Shown piece after piece: positions 43,033 through 56,500 of a stretch of DNA of 64,000 nucleotides (positions are counted from its first letter, which is position 1; each line of letters opens with the position of its first letter). The notes beneath the pieces were generated by a model. That model did not search any database and had not been told where the DNA came from. It saw nothing but the letters and a program-made list of their open reading frames with translations. A program made the position numbers and the translations under genes. Source of the stretch: Nymphalis io (lineage: Eukaryota > Arthropoda > Insecta > Lepidoptera > Nymphalidae); assembly GCF_905147045.1 (NCBI RefSeq), contig NC_065911.1, positions 6,758,001 to 6,822,000 on the forward strand. Direction: 5' to 3'.

Positions 43033-44430
43033 CTTAACAGTACAATATACACGAATTTTCGTGTGAAAACAGTTCAAATAATATATAAACACCACATTTT
43101 CACATCAACTGTATGTACATGTAATCTAAGCTCATTAACTAGTCATTTATTTTTTCTAAACTATTTCAATTAATCTGCCATCGAACTAGGACCCCGCCGT
43201 CTGTCATTTGCCTTGTCAATAAACAATCAATGTTGCCAATTGTATTTTCTCTACACTTCTACAAATTGTTATTAAAATGTTGAATCGGTAATATGATTGT
43301 GATAAAATATTTTTATCCCGTTTTATTTCGCTTTAAAAATATTTTAATACTTGTAATCGTAACTGCCATATTAGATTTAAATATCTACAAATTAAGAAAC
43401 ACCTTAAATAAATTTATCAATAATTTTTTCTAGGTCAATATCATTTTTTTGTAAATTAGTTACTAATTTTGATTCGTTATAATATATTAATTATTATTAA
43501 TCTGAAGTTAAATTATTAGAGAGAGATGCCTACCCTCATGTCTTTATAAATTTGAAAAAAATATTTTAAAATTGAACTTACATAATAATTTTATTATTGA
43601 AAATAATAATTTGTCTCTCATAACTCAAAAATATATATATATAATTAGAATTAGTTTTTATAATGCAATCATGGAGTTTAAAAGCAAGTATATTTCATGG
43701 TTCTAAAAAAATTAATGGTTATTAAATATCAATGTTATAAAGTTACTATTTAATTATATTATTTGATTTGATTTTAGTAGAAGAGATTTGATGTTCAGTA
43801 ATTAGTCATAGGAACAAGGAAGTACCTAATAAGTTGCTAACATAGCTTATGCTGACCAAATCAGAAAATGCATCAGATTAAAGTACTGAGCCGTAGGTAT
43901 TTATACTAACTACATAATTATAAGACTACAGTTAGTCGACAAGAAGGAAAGACCTTATAAAAACTTAGTTTAATTTATTTGAACAAACAGTATGTCTTTA
44001 ACAAAAATTTTATTTTATTGCCTCTTATGTTATGCGTTTTCAACCAGTATTTTGAGGTATTACAAAATATATTTGAATAAGTTCGCGAGTAAACAAAAGG
44101 TCTGGCTAGATGTCCTACCATAAAATAGATTACTTGGTAATACATCGTTTTTAAAATAATTTTCAAGGTCATAACGTAGATTTTATATCTAGCTATTCTA
44201 CAGCTTATGTAGTTTTTAACTTTTTATTTAAACTTACAATGGCAACACTATTTAGTGGGATTGTTTGTTCGGCTTTGGGTGTCAGCCGCTTTGTAATTTT
44301 TTATTGTGATAATTTTAGAAATAATCAGTGATATCCCTGTTTAAGTGAACTGAAGATGGTGTAGTTACCGTGCGATGAGTTTTATGTGACGAAATCTAGT
44401 GTACTGTTCGTAAAAGGACCGTCTGCCGCC
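43033..44430. promoter_or_regulatory. Divergent promoter region of Ptp99A and Ptp69D
   Basis: The two start codons point away from each other across 1,398 bp, which must hold both 5' UTRs and core promoters unless a distant non-coding first exon exists. The strip is AT-rich with no SINE I can see. A TCAGT initiator-like site lies at 44324-44328, about 100 bases before the Ptp69D start codon. No convincing TATA box or CpG-rich block is visible, though short GC-richer patches lie near 43190-43205 and 44400-44440. Role as a bidirectional promoter is inference. Confidence 0.5.
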
Positions 44431-44515
44431 ATGACGATGGTTCACTTGGTCAGGAAGTACTTCGTAACACTTGCGCTTTATTTTGGGTGTATCGCATCGT
44501 GTTATCCAGTTTTTG
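44431..44515 (+). CDS. Ptp69D: Ptp69D exon 1: start codon and signal peptide
   Basis: ATG in a good context (GCCGCCATGACG), donor TTTG|GTAAGT. MTMVHLVRKYFVTLALYFGC then IASCYPVF: basic n-region and hydrophobic core. The internal Met3 is an alternative start. Confidence 0.88.
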
Positions 44516-47500
44516 GTAAGTAATAAACAATAAATGTAAATAAGAGTTATAATGACTTAATGTTTATGTGCGCATAGTGAATATAAAATGTACAATTTGT
44601 GTGGAAAATACAAGAACATATATTTTTTTTATAAACATTACCGTCGGTCTTACTTTGTGTTGGAAAACTTAACTGTGTAACTCAACTTACTTAAAACGAT
44701 TAATTGCAATATATTATGAATAAAACAGTAATAAATTAAAATATATTCTTGTCTGTTTGTCCGTCGTTTTTTCTATGTATTAAAACTAATAAGATCTAAT
44801 TTTTATTTTTAAAATATAAATGGATTTATTTTCCTAAGGGATAACAAAAGGGAAAACTGGCTTTGTCAAAAGAATTTATGCCAAGCAGTTATACCATTTT
44901 TAGTTGTTTTAATTGTGCATTTTTACTTTCAATTAAAATGAGTCAAAGTTAACTCAGGATAACTTTGTTGTTTAGGTAAATAATAAATATCGTATTGAGC
45001 GATATTTCTAATAAAGGTTTTGTAATTTATTATATAATATGTTTAAGAATTATGTGATTCAAAGAGCATCTTTTGTGTTGTCCAGAAGAGATCACTACTG
45101 ACAAGACTGCCCATTTGCATACTTTATTAAATAAATATGTTTGTTATAAATGAAGCAACATATAAAAATCGAATGACATTTATTATTTTAATATAATAAT
45201 TATATTTGTATAATTCATTAATTCGATAGAAAAAATAATAAATTGCTTTCAGCTCAAGATACACCCCAGATTTTAGATCTACAATTAGAAAAAATAGATG
45301 TTGGTAAAGATATAAATGTCAGCTGCAGTGTATCACCCTCTGAAGCTTCCGTGGAGTGGCTATATAATAATGAACCTATTCCAATATCTGATCGGTGAGT
45401 TGAAATTAAACTTTAAACAACTTTGTCAGTGTCCACACTGTTATTTTGTAGTAAACACTTAGTGAAGCACAAAGTACTTGCCTTTTATTTTATTTACTAT
45501 CAACATGCACAACTCTTGCTTAATGACTGAACCAATTTTGATGAAATTTGGTATAAAGCAAGTTTGAACAATGAGGGAGGACATAGGCTATCTTTTTATA
45601 CCTAAAACCAGCTTAATACCACAAGCGAAAAGTTGTCGTATATAATTGATTTTAAAGATATTCTCGTCTAGCACAAATGAAGAGAATTCTTAATGAAAAA
45701 ATTACTCTGCAGAGCCACACTTGCTTCACATCTGCTCATAGTTGACTGACTGATTGCAGATCAAATAAGAAAACAAAAAAAAAGGATATTATTTTCACAA
45801 TTAATGTCTGTCAATAGTTGTAGAATAAATTATTAAGCTATTGTTATTCATATTATTAACATATTAGTAATAATTTAAATGCATATTATTAATAATTAGC
45901 TTTTAATTTTCCTTATAAAATTAAATGCTAATTATTAAATATTAGGCATTTTAATTATGCTTCAGTATGATATAAAATATTTTTTTTTTTTTAAATAAAT
46001 TGGGTAATTACTTAATAGCATAGCTTTATATTTTATTTGATGGAAATGTCAAGAAAGTTAATAGTAGGTACTCCCTACTACTAACTTTCTTGCCGTTCAT
46101 TTCGTAATTAAAGCTTACATGCATTAAGAATATTTAGATTTATTAAAAAACATTTGAAGGTTTATTCTTTTTAACAAACATATATTTACCTGTTGGTAGG
46201 GCTTTGTGCAGACCTGTCTAGCTGGATACCACCCACTTATCAGATATTCTGCCACTAAGCAGCAATACTTAGCTACTTACTTATTGTTGCGTTCCAGTTT
46301 GAAGGGTTAGTGAGCCAATGTAACTAAGGGCACAAGGGACATAACATCTTAGTTCCCAATGTTGGTGGTGAATTACCGAGGTTAGGAATGGTTATTATTT
46401 CTTGTCTCACCAATGTCTATTGACGGTGGTGACTACTTACCATCAGGTGGCCCGTTTGCTAGTCGGCCTGCCTATAACATAAAAAAAAAGAATATACTCA
46501 TGAGTATCTAAATTAGCATTATTTATTAATTAAAAGAATATAAAAGCAGGAAAATAAATGGATTAAGAAATCAAAAACCTAGTAAAAAATATTGCAAAAT
46601 GCTGTAATAAATGCCCATTTCCATAAATTATACAGTAGTCTGTTATTTCCGATGTTTACTTTGCTCTTTGTTCATCTAGTTGAATTTAAAAATAATGTAA
46701 GGGTGTTGTGCACGCCTGTATGGGTAGGTAAAACCCACTCATCAGTAATTCTATCGGTTATTCCCAAGCATAAATACAGGGTATTGCTTGTGTTTCGCTT
46801 TCGGTAAGGGTAAGTGAGATACAGAGAATGTTTTGTTTGTAATCTTATTTTTGACGGTAAATGGCAAATATAACTTTGTGTTCTAAATTTAAAAAACAAA
46901 AAAAAGTCTGTAAATAATAAGTAAAATATAACTCCTATTAAATAACACTAAGCTTAATATTTACAGTAACAGCCTGTTAATGTCCCACTGCTGGGCTAAG
47001 GCCTCCTCTCCCTTTTTTGAGGTGAAGGGAAGCTTGTAGAAGCTTAATATTTATATGGAGTAAAATGATTATTATAAATTGCCGAGTTTGATATCTACTT
47101 ACAAAGTTATGTTATCAATACAACAAAATTTAAAAATGAAATAAACAAGATGATAAAAGTTTATTTTTATAATAAGTACTGCTTTTGTGAATAAGGATAT
47201 GTTGTAATCAGGCACAATATCCATAAATATGCAGCTATCTCTGCTATGAGGCAATTGTTCTACCAGGGATTTTTAAATTTATTTAATCACATGCGTGATT
47301 TCGCTACAATCCTTTCATGCTCTACCAAACAAGATAATTAATAAACAAATTGAATTGAACCCAAAGCCAAATCCACAAACATTAGTTATGTAATCACTTA
47401 ACTCATTCATAGTAAATATATAAATATATATTTTATAACCATATAAGTAACTCATACTTTAACTTCAGTTCATGTAACATGATAGATGCTGTCAGACAGT

Positions 47501-50500
47501 CAATGTTTTTGGCTTCTTTCATGTTTATTTTAAACTCTTAATTAATGATTCACTTACATGTTTTTTTTTAATTTAAAAGATTAATTTTTTACCAGAAAAA
47601 TTTTGTCCTGAAAATGTTTTTTTGTATGAATATTGCCTAAATGTTTGAAAGTATTTTTTTTAGCTGGTATACAAGGGTGTCATGTACTCTGAATTGTTTT
47701 GAAGTGGCGAGGGGAAGTGAGTTTCTTTTGAAATTCAGAGATTTGACGAGGTGCGATTGCGTGTACACCCCTCATGTCGCTACTCAAGAATTGCCCTTGC
47801 ATTTTCGATTGTAATCCAACCCTCTCCCGACCTTTTGTTTTAAAGTACTTTGTCCAAAATATAAATCCTAAAACTACAAAAGAATACTATAGAGGTAGCT
47901 TTTGCAAGTAATTACTATCAAACAAATATTTATGATCAAATAACTACAAATAATTTAATAGTTTGAAATTAAACATGTTAAATTATTAATTAAAGTCATG
48001 TCTTTCACACTATATTTTCATATAATTTGTTGGCACTTAAGTTAGCAGTATACTTAAAACACGCTTTACTTTTAACCACACAGTAAGTGCACTCAACATT
48101 CAGAAAGCTTTACAAGATAACAATGTATGTCGATCTATTTTAAACCTTATCACATAGAAATCAAAGTCGAATATTTTGTAATTTAATGTGAATTACACAT
48201 TCTTAGGGGTGAGGAGTAATTAACCATGTGAAAGCGACCTGGCGTTATAATCCTTATCCTAATTTAAAAATGTTTTGGCCACAGATTAAAAAAAGAATTT
48301 GAAGAGCGGCTGTTACAAAAAAAAGATCTAGATGGAAATCCCCAGAAGTACAAGGTTTACAATTTGACAATTGCGAATGCAACTTCCAATGACGATGGAA
48401 ATTACACATGCGTGGTTAAGCTCGGCGAGATGAGGTCTGATAAAACGGTCGTTTTAGATCTCAGCTTTCCAGGAAAGTTAGTTAACAAGACATCGGGACC
48501 TATCAAGCAAAACGTCACCGATCAAAATAATGTCTCCATGAAGTGTATTTTTCAGAGTAAGTGTGACCGAATTATTTTACATTAAAACACATAAGATAAG
48601 ATGTACATATTATATTTTTTTAATTTGAATATTTTATTGCACATAAAACAAAAGGTTGGTTATAATGCTATTACATTTTTTACTCGTACATAGAAGAGTT
48701 TAAAATGTATTCAGTACCAATAGATGGCGTTAATTGGTTATTTTGCGTACTATTAATAATTAATAATAGTAATTATTTACTCATATAAATGTAAAAAAAA
48801 TTGCCATATTATTCCAGTATATAAACCCAACGAAATCAGATGGTGGAAGCAAGGAAAAGACGACGAAATAATTGACTTTGCACTAAATTCTGGAAAACGT
48901 ATCGATCTCAAACATATCGAGAGCGAATACGACCTTCACATCCGGAGCCCTGAAGACAATGGTACATACATTTGTGAAGTTTGGGATTCGGTTACATCGA
49001 CAAATATAACCGGTGAAATTGATATCATCGTGTTCGCTGCGCCGCAAGTTGTCATTGATACGGTCATACCGATCAGCGCCTCCCAACTATTCCTCAATTG
49101 GACAATCCGTTCCTACAATTCGCCAATAAAAACTTACAGCCTCATGTACCGTCGGCTACCTTCAAACGACTTCAGTTTATACACCCGGGAGAAAATCGGT
49201 ATTAAAAATATATCATTCGTCATGGAGGGTCTAGAGAAGGCGACTAAATACCAGCTTAAGCTAGAAGTTGCTACCACATATGGACCTAGCAAGCCACACA
49301 TATACGAATCGACAGTGCGTACACGGGATAATGATCCCATATTTGTACCAAATATTTCGATAAACGGTTTCTCAGCTACTTCAGTGACAATCGGATGGGC
49401 CCCACCGCCAGAAGATATAGCGGAACTGATACATTACTATCTTTTGGAAGCGAGGAAAATGGATGAAGTGGCTCCAAGAAGTGCATATCATTCCAGGGAT
49501 AGTCGAAATTTACCTTACATGTTTGATAATTTGGAACCGCACAGCACATACGTTTTTAGGGTAAGTTTAAAACATGTCCTTGTATGATATGCCCTAGAAT
49601 TATGCCTGCATTGTGTTCAGCTTAGTCTGAAAATAAACCAATGCGCAGTATTTCTGATTGAATCTTTGAGCAAAGGTCTATTTTAATCTTAAAATCTCAT
49701 TCACGACCTTTTGTATCGTTTGTCACAATATGTTTCAAGGTTGAATGTTAATACGATTCGTATTTACAGCTTCATGCTTGATTTACATGATTGGAGATCG
49801 CAAAATAGTCACTTGCTATTTTCATTCTATCTGGTTAGGTGTAATTATTTTTAATAATCGTTTCTGCTTTTATAGACAGGAGGTTATTGAACTATGGTTA
49901 TTACATTTCTTTTGCGAAATTGTGTTCTAAAAACTATCTTAAATGAATATATTTTGAAAATCATAAATGTTTTTTTTTAACTAAATATTGCAGTTGGACA
50001 AACTATGTATATATGTTCTCAAATTCATCTTGCATATCTTGTGAAAAAAAATTTAGTTTATATATTATTTGTAGGCGAATTTATATTTTATAGTTCTTAA
50101 TTTATATTTCGCATTTTTTATCTTGTCAGGCTAAATTCTTCTTCTTACTATCACAGGTTTGCGCATGCTCGGACTTCACAAAGCGCTGTGGGAACTGGTC
50201 AGCAGAGATGCAAGCGGCCACTCTGGACGGTATCCCGGGTCGACCCAGCAATGTAACAGTACATTGTGCCAGCAGTTGGATCAACCTTACATGGCAACCG
50301 CCTCTGAAACCAAATGCTGAGATTAAGGGTTATACGGTAAGCTGATTCTTAATGTCAGTCTAAAGTTCATATATACAGTTTTCAAGGTCGTCTATAGACT
50401 TTTCCAATCAAAGAAGTATTAAAGATAAACAAACCATATGATGTAACAGCCTGTGAATGTCCCACTGCTGGGCTAAAGGCCTCCTCTCCTCTTTTTGAGG

Positions 50501-53500
50501 AGAAGGCTTGGAGCTTATTCCACCACGCTGCTCCAATGCGGGTTGGTGGAATACACATGTGGCAGAATTTCAGTGAAATTAGACACATGCAGGTTTCCTC
50601 ACGACGTTTTCCTTCACCGTAAAGCACGAGATGAATTATAATCATAAATTAAGCACATGAAAATTCAGTGGTGCTTGCCCGGGTTTGAACCCACGATTAG
50701 TTAAGATTCACATGTTCCTACCACTGGGCCATCTCGGCTTCGGGTCCTGGTCCCCTCAGTAAGTCGTATATACGTGTCAAAACGTATATACGACATGAGA
50801 TGATTTCACTTTGACCAAACAAACCATATATTTACATGCAATTTGCTACATCTCTACATCACAATCAGGTCTTGATTTATACTCTATATATTTATTTATA
50901 ATACAACATTATTAATAACACCTAACTACTTATATCCACTTTAATTTTACTTCCAAAGTATTATAACAACTTCGCCGATATACAATATCAATTCAATGTC
51001 AAAAAAATTTATTTGTCTCTACTCCAACCCGCACTGGAGCAGCGTGGTGGAATAAGCTCCAAACGTTCTCCTCAAAAAATGGAGAGGATGCCTTTAGCCC
51101 AGCTGTGGGACATTCGCAGGCTGTTACGGATTGTGATTGGAATAGTATATATTGATATAACAATTGGTCTTCCAATACCATCTTTCTTGTGCTTATTTGG
51201 TGAAAGAGAACTACATGAGTCATTGTTTGGAAGAAGTTTTAAGAGCTAGTTGTAATAGTATAGTAATGTCTTCTAATCCTAAAAGGAAGGTTTTTTGCTC
51301 AGCATTGGGATTTGTATTGGCAGTTATACTATATAGGTCTATTTGGAAAGTTGTTGCAATAAAAGTTAAAAAATAAAATTATGTACATGTAATGTATTCG
51401 GTAATTAAATGGAATAAAATTTGAATTTAATATACGTAGCATATTATACAATTTGATCGATTGTCGTACAGTCGAAGAGGAGAATGCGTCGGCAATTACA
51501 ATATAATATGCTGTGCGGATTTCACGCGAAAATAAATATTGATAGTGATATTTGTATTTACAAAAAAATATTCAGTTGTTAATACACTCAGTATTAAATA
51601 AAGATTTATTATATTGGATATTTCTTTGCCATTAATATTTAAACTGTTGTAAGAATAAGATTTTAAAAATAACATTTACCGAAGCGAATTTATATAAAAT
51701 TTCTTGATCTAAAACTCGTAATAATCGAGTTATTATTTTTTAGATGGAGTTAACTGGAAATGCAACCTACAGAGATCGATACGGTACAGTTAAGGAGGAC
51801 ATGTGGGGACCGCTTACGAAATTTAAAACGAACGATTCTAGAAGCGTGAGGTGAGTTTTCAATCGAAAATATATACCGAATTATATTTATAAGTTTATTA
51901 CGTATAATATGATTTAAAATCTCAATTGAGAAGCGTCGAGACCGCAATCGGTCAGGTCGTTATCGCGGTGCGTACGTGTGTGCGAGCTAACGCAGGGCGT
52001 GCGCGGCAGGTTCGAGGAGCTGCAGCCCAACATGAACTACACGGTGCGGCTGAGCGCCATGACGCGCACGCGGCGGCGCGGCGACGAGGAGCTGCGGCAC
52101 TGCGCCACCGCGCCCGCGCCGCCCGACGCGCCGCCGCGACCGCGCTGGCGGAAGGTACCCATTCTCCCCTCTCTTCTCTCCTTCGCGCTTCCCACTTCGA
52201 TCTCATCGCTACGTCTCTTTCGTGTAAATTTGACCATTGTATAATAAATCTCACGTATTCATTTAAATTTAATATCTTATAATCCTTCATCCTGACACAC
52301 ATAGTACATTGGTAAATTCTCCCTCCATGTACTTTTTCTTACCTAGTCGGATATGGTAGTACTTGTCATCTAAATATTTATATTTCACTGCGTCAGTGGT
52401 CTAGTAACCAGCAGACAAGACCGCAGAACGAGGTCCTGGACTAAAACCCTAAGTCTAATAAAGTTATTGGATATTTCTGTTAGAAAATTCTCAGTAGCGG
52501 CCTGGAGTTATAAAATTGGTATAGCTTCGTGCCTTGGTGCCTTGGAAAGCAACTAGAAACGGCGGTCCTACACTTGATATGTCTCCTGTTGGGTCAGTTT
52601 CTTGTCGTTACGAAATATGGATGAACCGGTATAGAGAGAACATCTTTATTTGCGCACACACATCCTGAGATATCATGTAATAATAATAATATCCTGGGAC
52701 ATGATTCACACACGGCCATCTGATCCCAAACTAAGCAGAGCCTGTACTATGGAAACCAGACAACTGATATACTACATATACTACTTTCCTTTTGTAAATA
52801 CATACTTATATAGATAATTACACCCAGACTCAGGACAAACAGACGTGTCCTTGAGATTAGCTGCCGTGGCTGAAATTCTATCAGGACTTCACTATCAAAC
52901 TATCACTTGTCTATAACTAAATCCTTTTACATTTTATTTTAATTTCTAATTCTCATAACTTAAAGGAATGCTTCTTTGTTTTACAGCTTTCATTTACATT
53001 TTATCATTCTAATATTGTCTCTCTCTATCTCTCTTACTTTCCTCTCGTTCTTACCTTGACTTCCATCGTCTTTACATTTACTACTGTACATACGCTTAAT
53101 GAACTAAATTCAGTTTTATGTATTATTATTTTATATATTCATTTTTAGGTGCGAGAAAATGATAAATACGTTTTCGCCATGTATCTACCTCGAATATCGG
53201 AGCGAAATGGACCTATTTGTTGCTACAGGTAAATATTAATGAGATGTATTTTTGTATTTGAGTTTCTTTCGTCAGTTCTTCTCAGAGCTGCTTATTTTCT
53301 TTTCCGAACCGGTAGTAGATTTTACATTGAGTATCAATAAGTAATTATTGTTATAATAATACAGTAATATTTAATGAAGGAATTTGAATTATTAATTATT
53401 ATTATTATTTATTATATTATTATTGAATTAATAATTATTAATTCCATCACAAGCCAAAATGTTATACACTTTTGCTATTATAATTTAAAGCTACTTCGTT

Positions 53501-56500
53501 TCTCTATTATTGAAAGTACAAAAAATATTTTATATTTATAATTTTTAAGCATGTTTTCTTTTTTAAATGTAAACATTTACGAATAGGATGTCTGAGTAGC
53601 CTGTCTACTCCTGCCAGTACGCCCACTTATTTAAAACATAAAATAACTTTTGGAGAATCTAAATAAATAATTTATAACACAGGGTATACATGGTGCGTCT
53701 GTTACCGCATTTCGACTGGAATAACCTACCACGGCCGAAAGATATCGGCATCGTTCAATATGAGGAAGCGCATGGAGTTATACCACTTTTGGGAGCGTAT
53801 ATTACTGACGTTTTCTCCAAGTATGTATAAATATTTATAGTATTAGACTAAGATTACTTGTATAAGCCCTCGTGAATAGGTATGAAAAAAAAAATATCCT
53901 ACTGACAAATTAATAGTCCTCTGTCAAATGTACACAAACAGGCTCACACATGCTCCTTACTGATGCAAGTGTGGTGGTAGTCTCAATCACTTCATTTGAT
54001 TTTAGTTTCGATGGTGGCATTCTTGAAAATGGTGCGTTTGAATGCTGCGGACAAAAAAAACATAATGGCCGCCATCGCAAACACTCACATTTTATATCAA
54101 TAACCTAAAATAATAATTTGGCAATTTCTTTATAGCGACAACTTCCCACCAGAATCTGAATTGATAATTGGGGATGGTAGGACCTACTTTAATCCAGAGG
54201 ATCCAGGTCTTAACCGAGAGTCCTGTCAAAGATGCCTTACGAAACCGAGACGAGCTTATGAAATCTCCCCCCCTCCTCGGCTCCCCGTGACCACCACCCC
54301 TACTACTACCAGGGACGACTTCTTCGAGGACGAGATAGATACCACCGCTGAACCAGAAGAAGAGAAGAGGGACAGAAGGTCTCCAGAATTAGACAGGTAA
54401 TTCTTATATATGTATTTTTAGGATAGAAATGAAATATCGATTAAAAATAAGTCAATAATTACAAAAATACGAATTTAAAGACTTTTTATCAAGACACTAA
54501 AAAAACAAATCAAATTAGCTAATAATGCGATAAAAATCATATCGATATATTACACTGACACAGAACAAGTTGCGCGTGTAAAAAAATATAAATAAAATTC
54601 ACGAAAATATATGTATACTTTGGACGGTATATATTTTCTCTCACATAAGCTTATGTTGACTTGGTCAAAATGAAATCACCAAGTCAACATGTTAAAAAGC
54701 CGAGATGGCCCAGGGGTAAGAACGCGTGAATCTCAACCGATGATCGTGGGTTCAAACCCGGGCGAGCACCACTGAATTTTCATGTGCTTAATTTGTTATA
54801 TAATTCATCTCGTGCTTGACGGTGAAGGAAAACATCGTGAGGAAACCTGCATGTGTCGAATTTCACTGAAATTCTGCCACGTGTATTTCACCAACCCGCA
54901 TTGGAGCAGCGTGGTGGAATAAGCTCCAAACCTTCTCCTCAAAAAGGGAGAGGAGGCGTTAGCCCAGCTGTGGGACATTCACAGGCTGTTACTACTGTAA
55001 GCTTATGTTAAATCCTTATGGAGTGATTGATTGATGATTTGTTGAGTCAAAGCGGAATGGCATTTGGTAGTATTGATTCGCTCCACACAAGGGATGTTAT
55101 ATAATTAGAATATTTGTAAACATAAGTCGAAATTATTTGCTTACAATCATCATATACTTAATTCAAGTTGTTTCTTGGAAGCACTTTTGAATCGTCGTTT
55201 TACAAGATTAATTTATCACTAAGTTATTATCGACTGGGAAAAACCGGGGACTTTTTTTCGCACAGATTATAAATAAAATATTAATTACTTACTTTTGATG
55301 TAACAATAATAAGGTTCTCCAGACCGATTTCAACCACGGCGGCCGATCTCAAGAAAGATTAGCCAACTACGCAGGAGATATTGTAGTACACAAGTGTATG
55401 CACAAACACAGGTGCACTCTTTATTCCCTAACTCTCATAATCCGATGAGACGGCAATCCGACACGACCGGAAAGAGTACAGGCGCAGGATCAATTACTTT
55501 ACGTGCTTTCCGAGGCACGGGAGTGAACACACTTCCAACTTCCAGACTACGGGCTGCTTCTAAGAATTTTCTGACAGAAAAACCCAATAACGTTTTATTG
55601 GCCCGACCTGGGAATTGAACCCAGGACTTCTGGGTCTGCGGCCTTACATCAAGCCATTAGACCAACGAAGCAGTTTGATGTTGTACAGACATTATGAATG
55701 TTTATAAAACAACTATGATTTAAATAAATTTATATCATTTTATGTAAACTTGTCTAGGGATTACATGAAGAATCCGATGATGATGGACAGACAAGTGGAG
55801 ATTGAAATAAAAGAAGAGTTGGTAGTCAAAGATGGTCTACTGGATCCTGCCGCTAACTACACCTTGTTCGTTGAACTAATACGTATGTATTAAAACAACT
55901 TATTGAAAGCTGTGCTTTTATCTTTTAACTTATCAAATTTAAATAAAGAATTTATTTATATTAATATATATTAGATCCTTACATATGAAATTGGCGTTTT
56001 GTACGGTAGGAATATAAAGTCAATTTTTTTATTGTAAAATATATTTAATTAATCAAAGTATGCACCGTTGTTATCTATGCACTTGTGCCATCTCTTTGGG
56101 TAGTTCATTGATCCCTTTACTAAAAAAACCATGGGGGCGAGAATCAATAACCTCTTTGAAGGCGGTTTGGCCTGCCACATCGGAATTTTTTTCCTGGTAA
56201 GAAGTAGTCCAAATTCCGGAAAAAATGGTAATCTGTTGGAGCAAGGTCCGGGGAGTACGGTGGATGTCGCAGACATTCCAATTATAGCTCATCTAACTTA
56301 GTGGTTGTTTGTTGTGCAGTGTGTGGTCTTGCGTTGTCGTGAAGCAGAAGTCGCCTAGAGCGATTGACCAATCTCCGTTGTTTAGCAGCTAGTTCTTCCT
56401 TCATGGCTTGCAGTTACTGACAATAGATATCTGCCGTAATCGTTTGGCCAGATTTTAGGTACCCATCGTTCAAGTTTTTTTATTTTCCCGATTTGCTTCA

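Noticed and set aside
51130..51376. Small open frames between SINE fragment and exon 6
   Set aside because: No domain, no splice logic, ordinary AT-rich intron sequence.
51995..52009. Ptp69D exon 7 starting at the first CGCAG acceptor
   Set aside because: It breaks the reading phase from exon 6; the acceptor ending at 52009 restores RFEELQPNMNYTVR.
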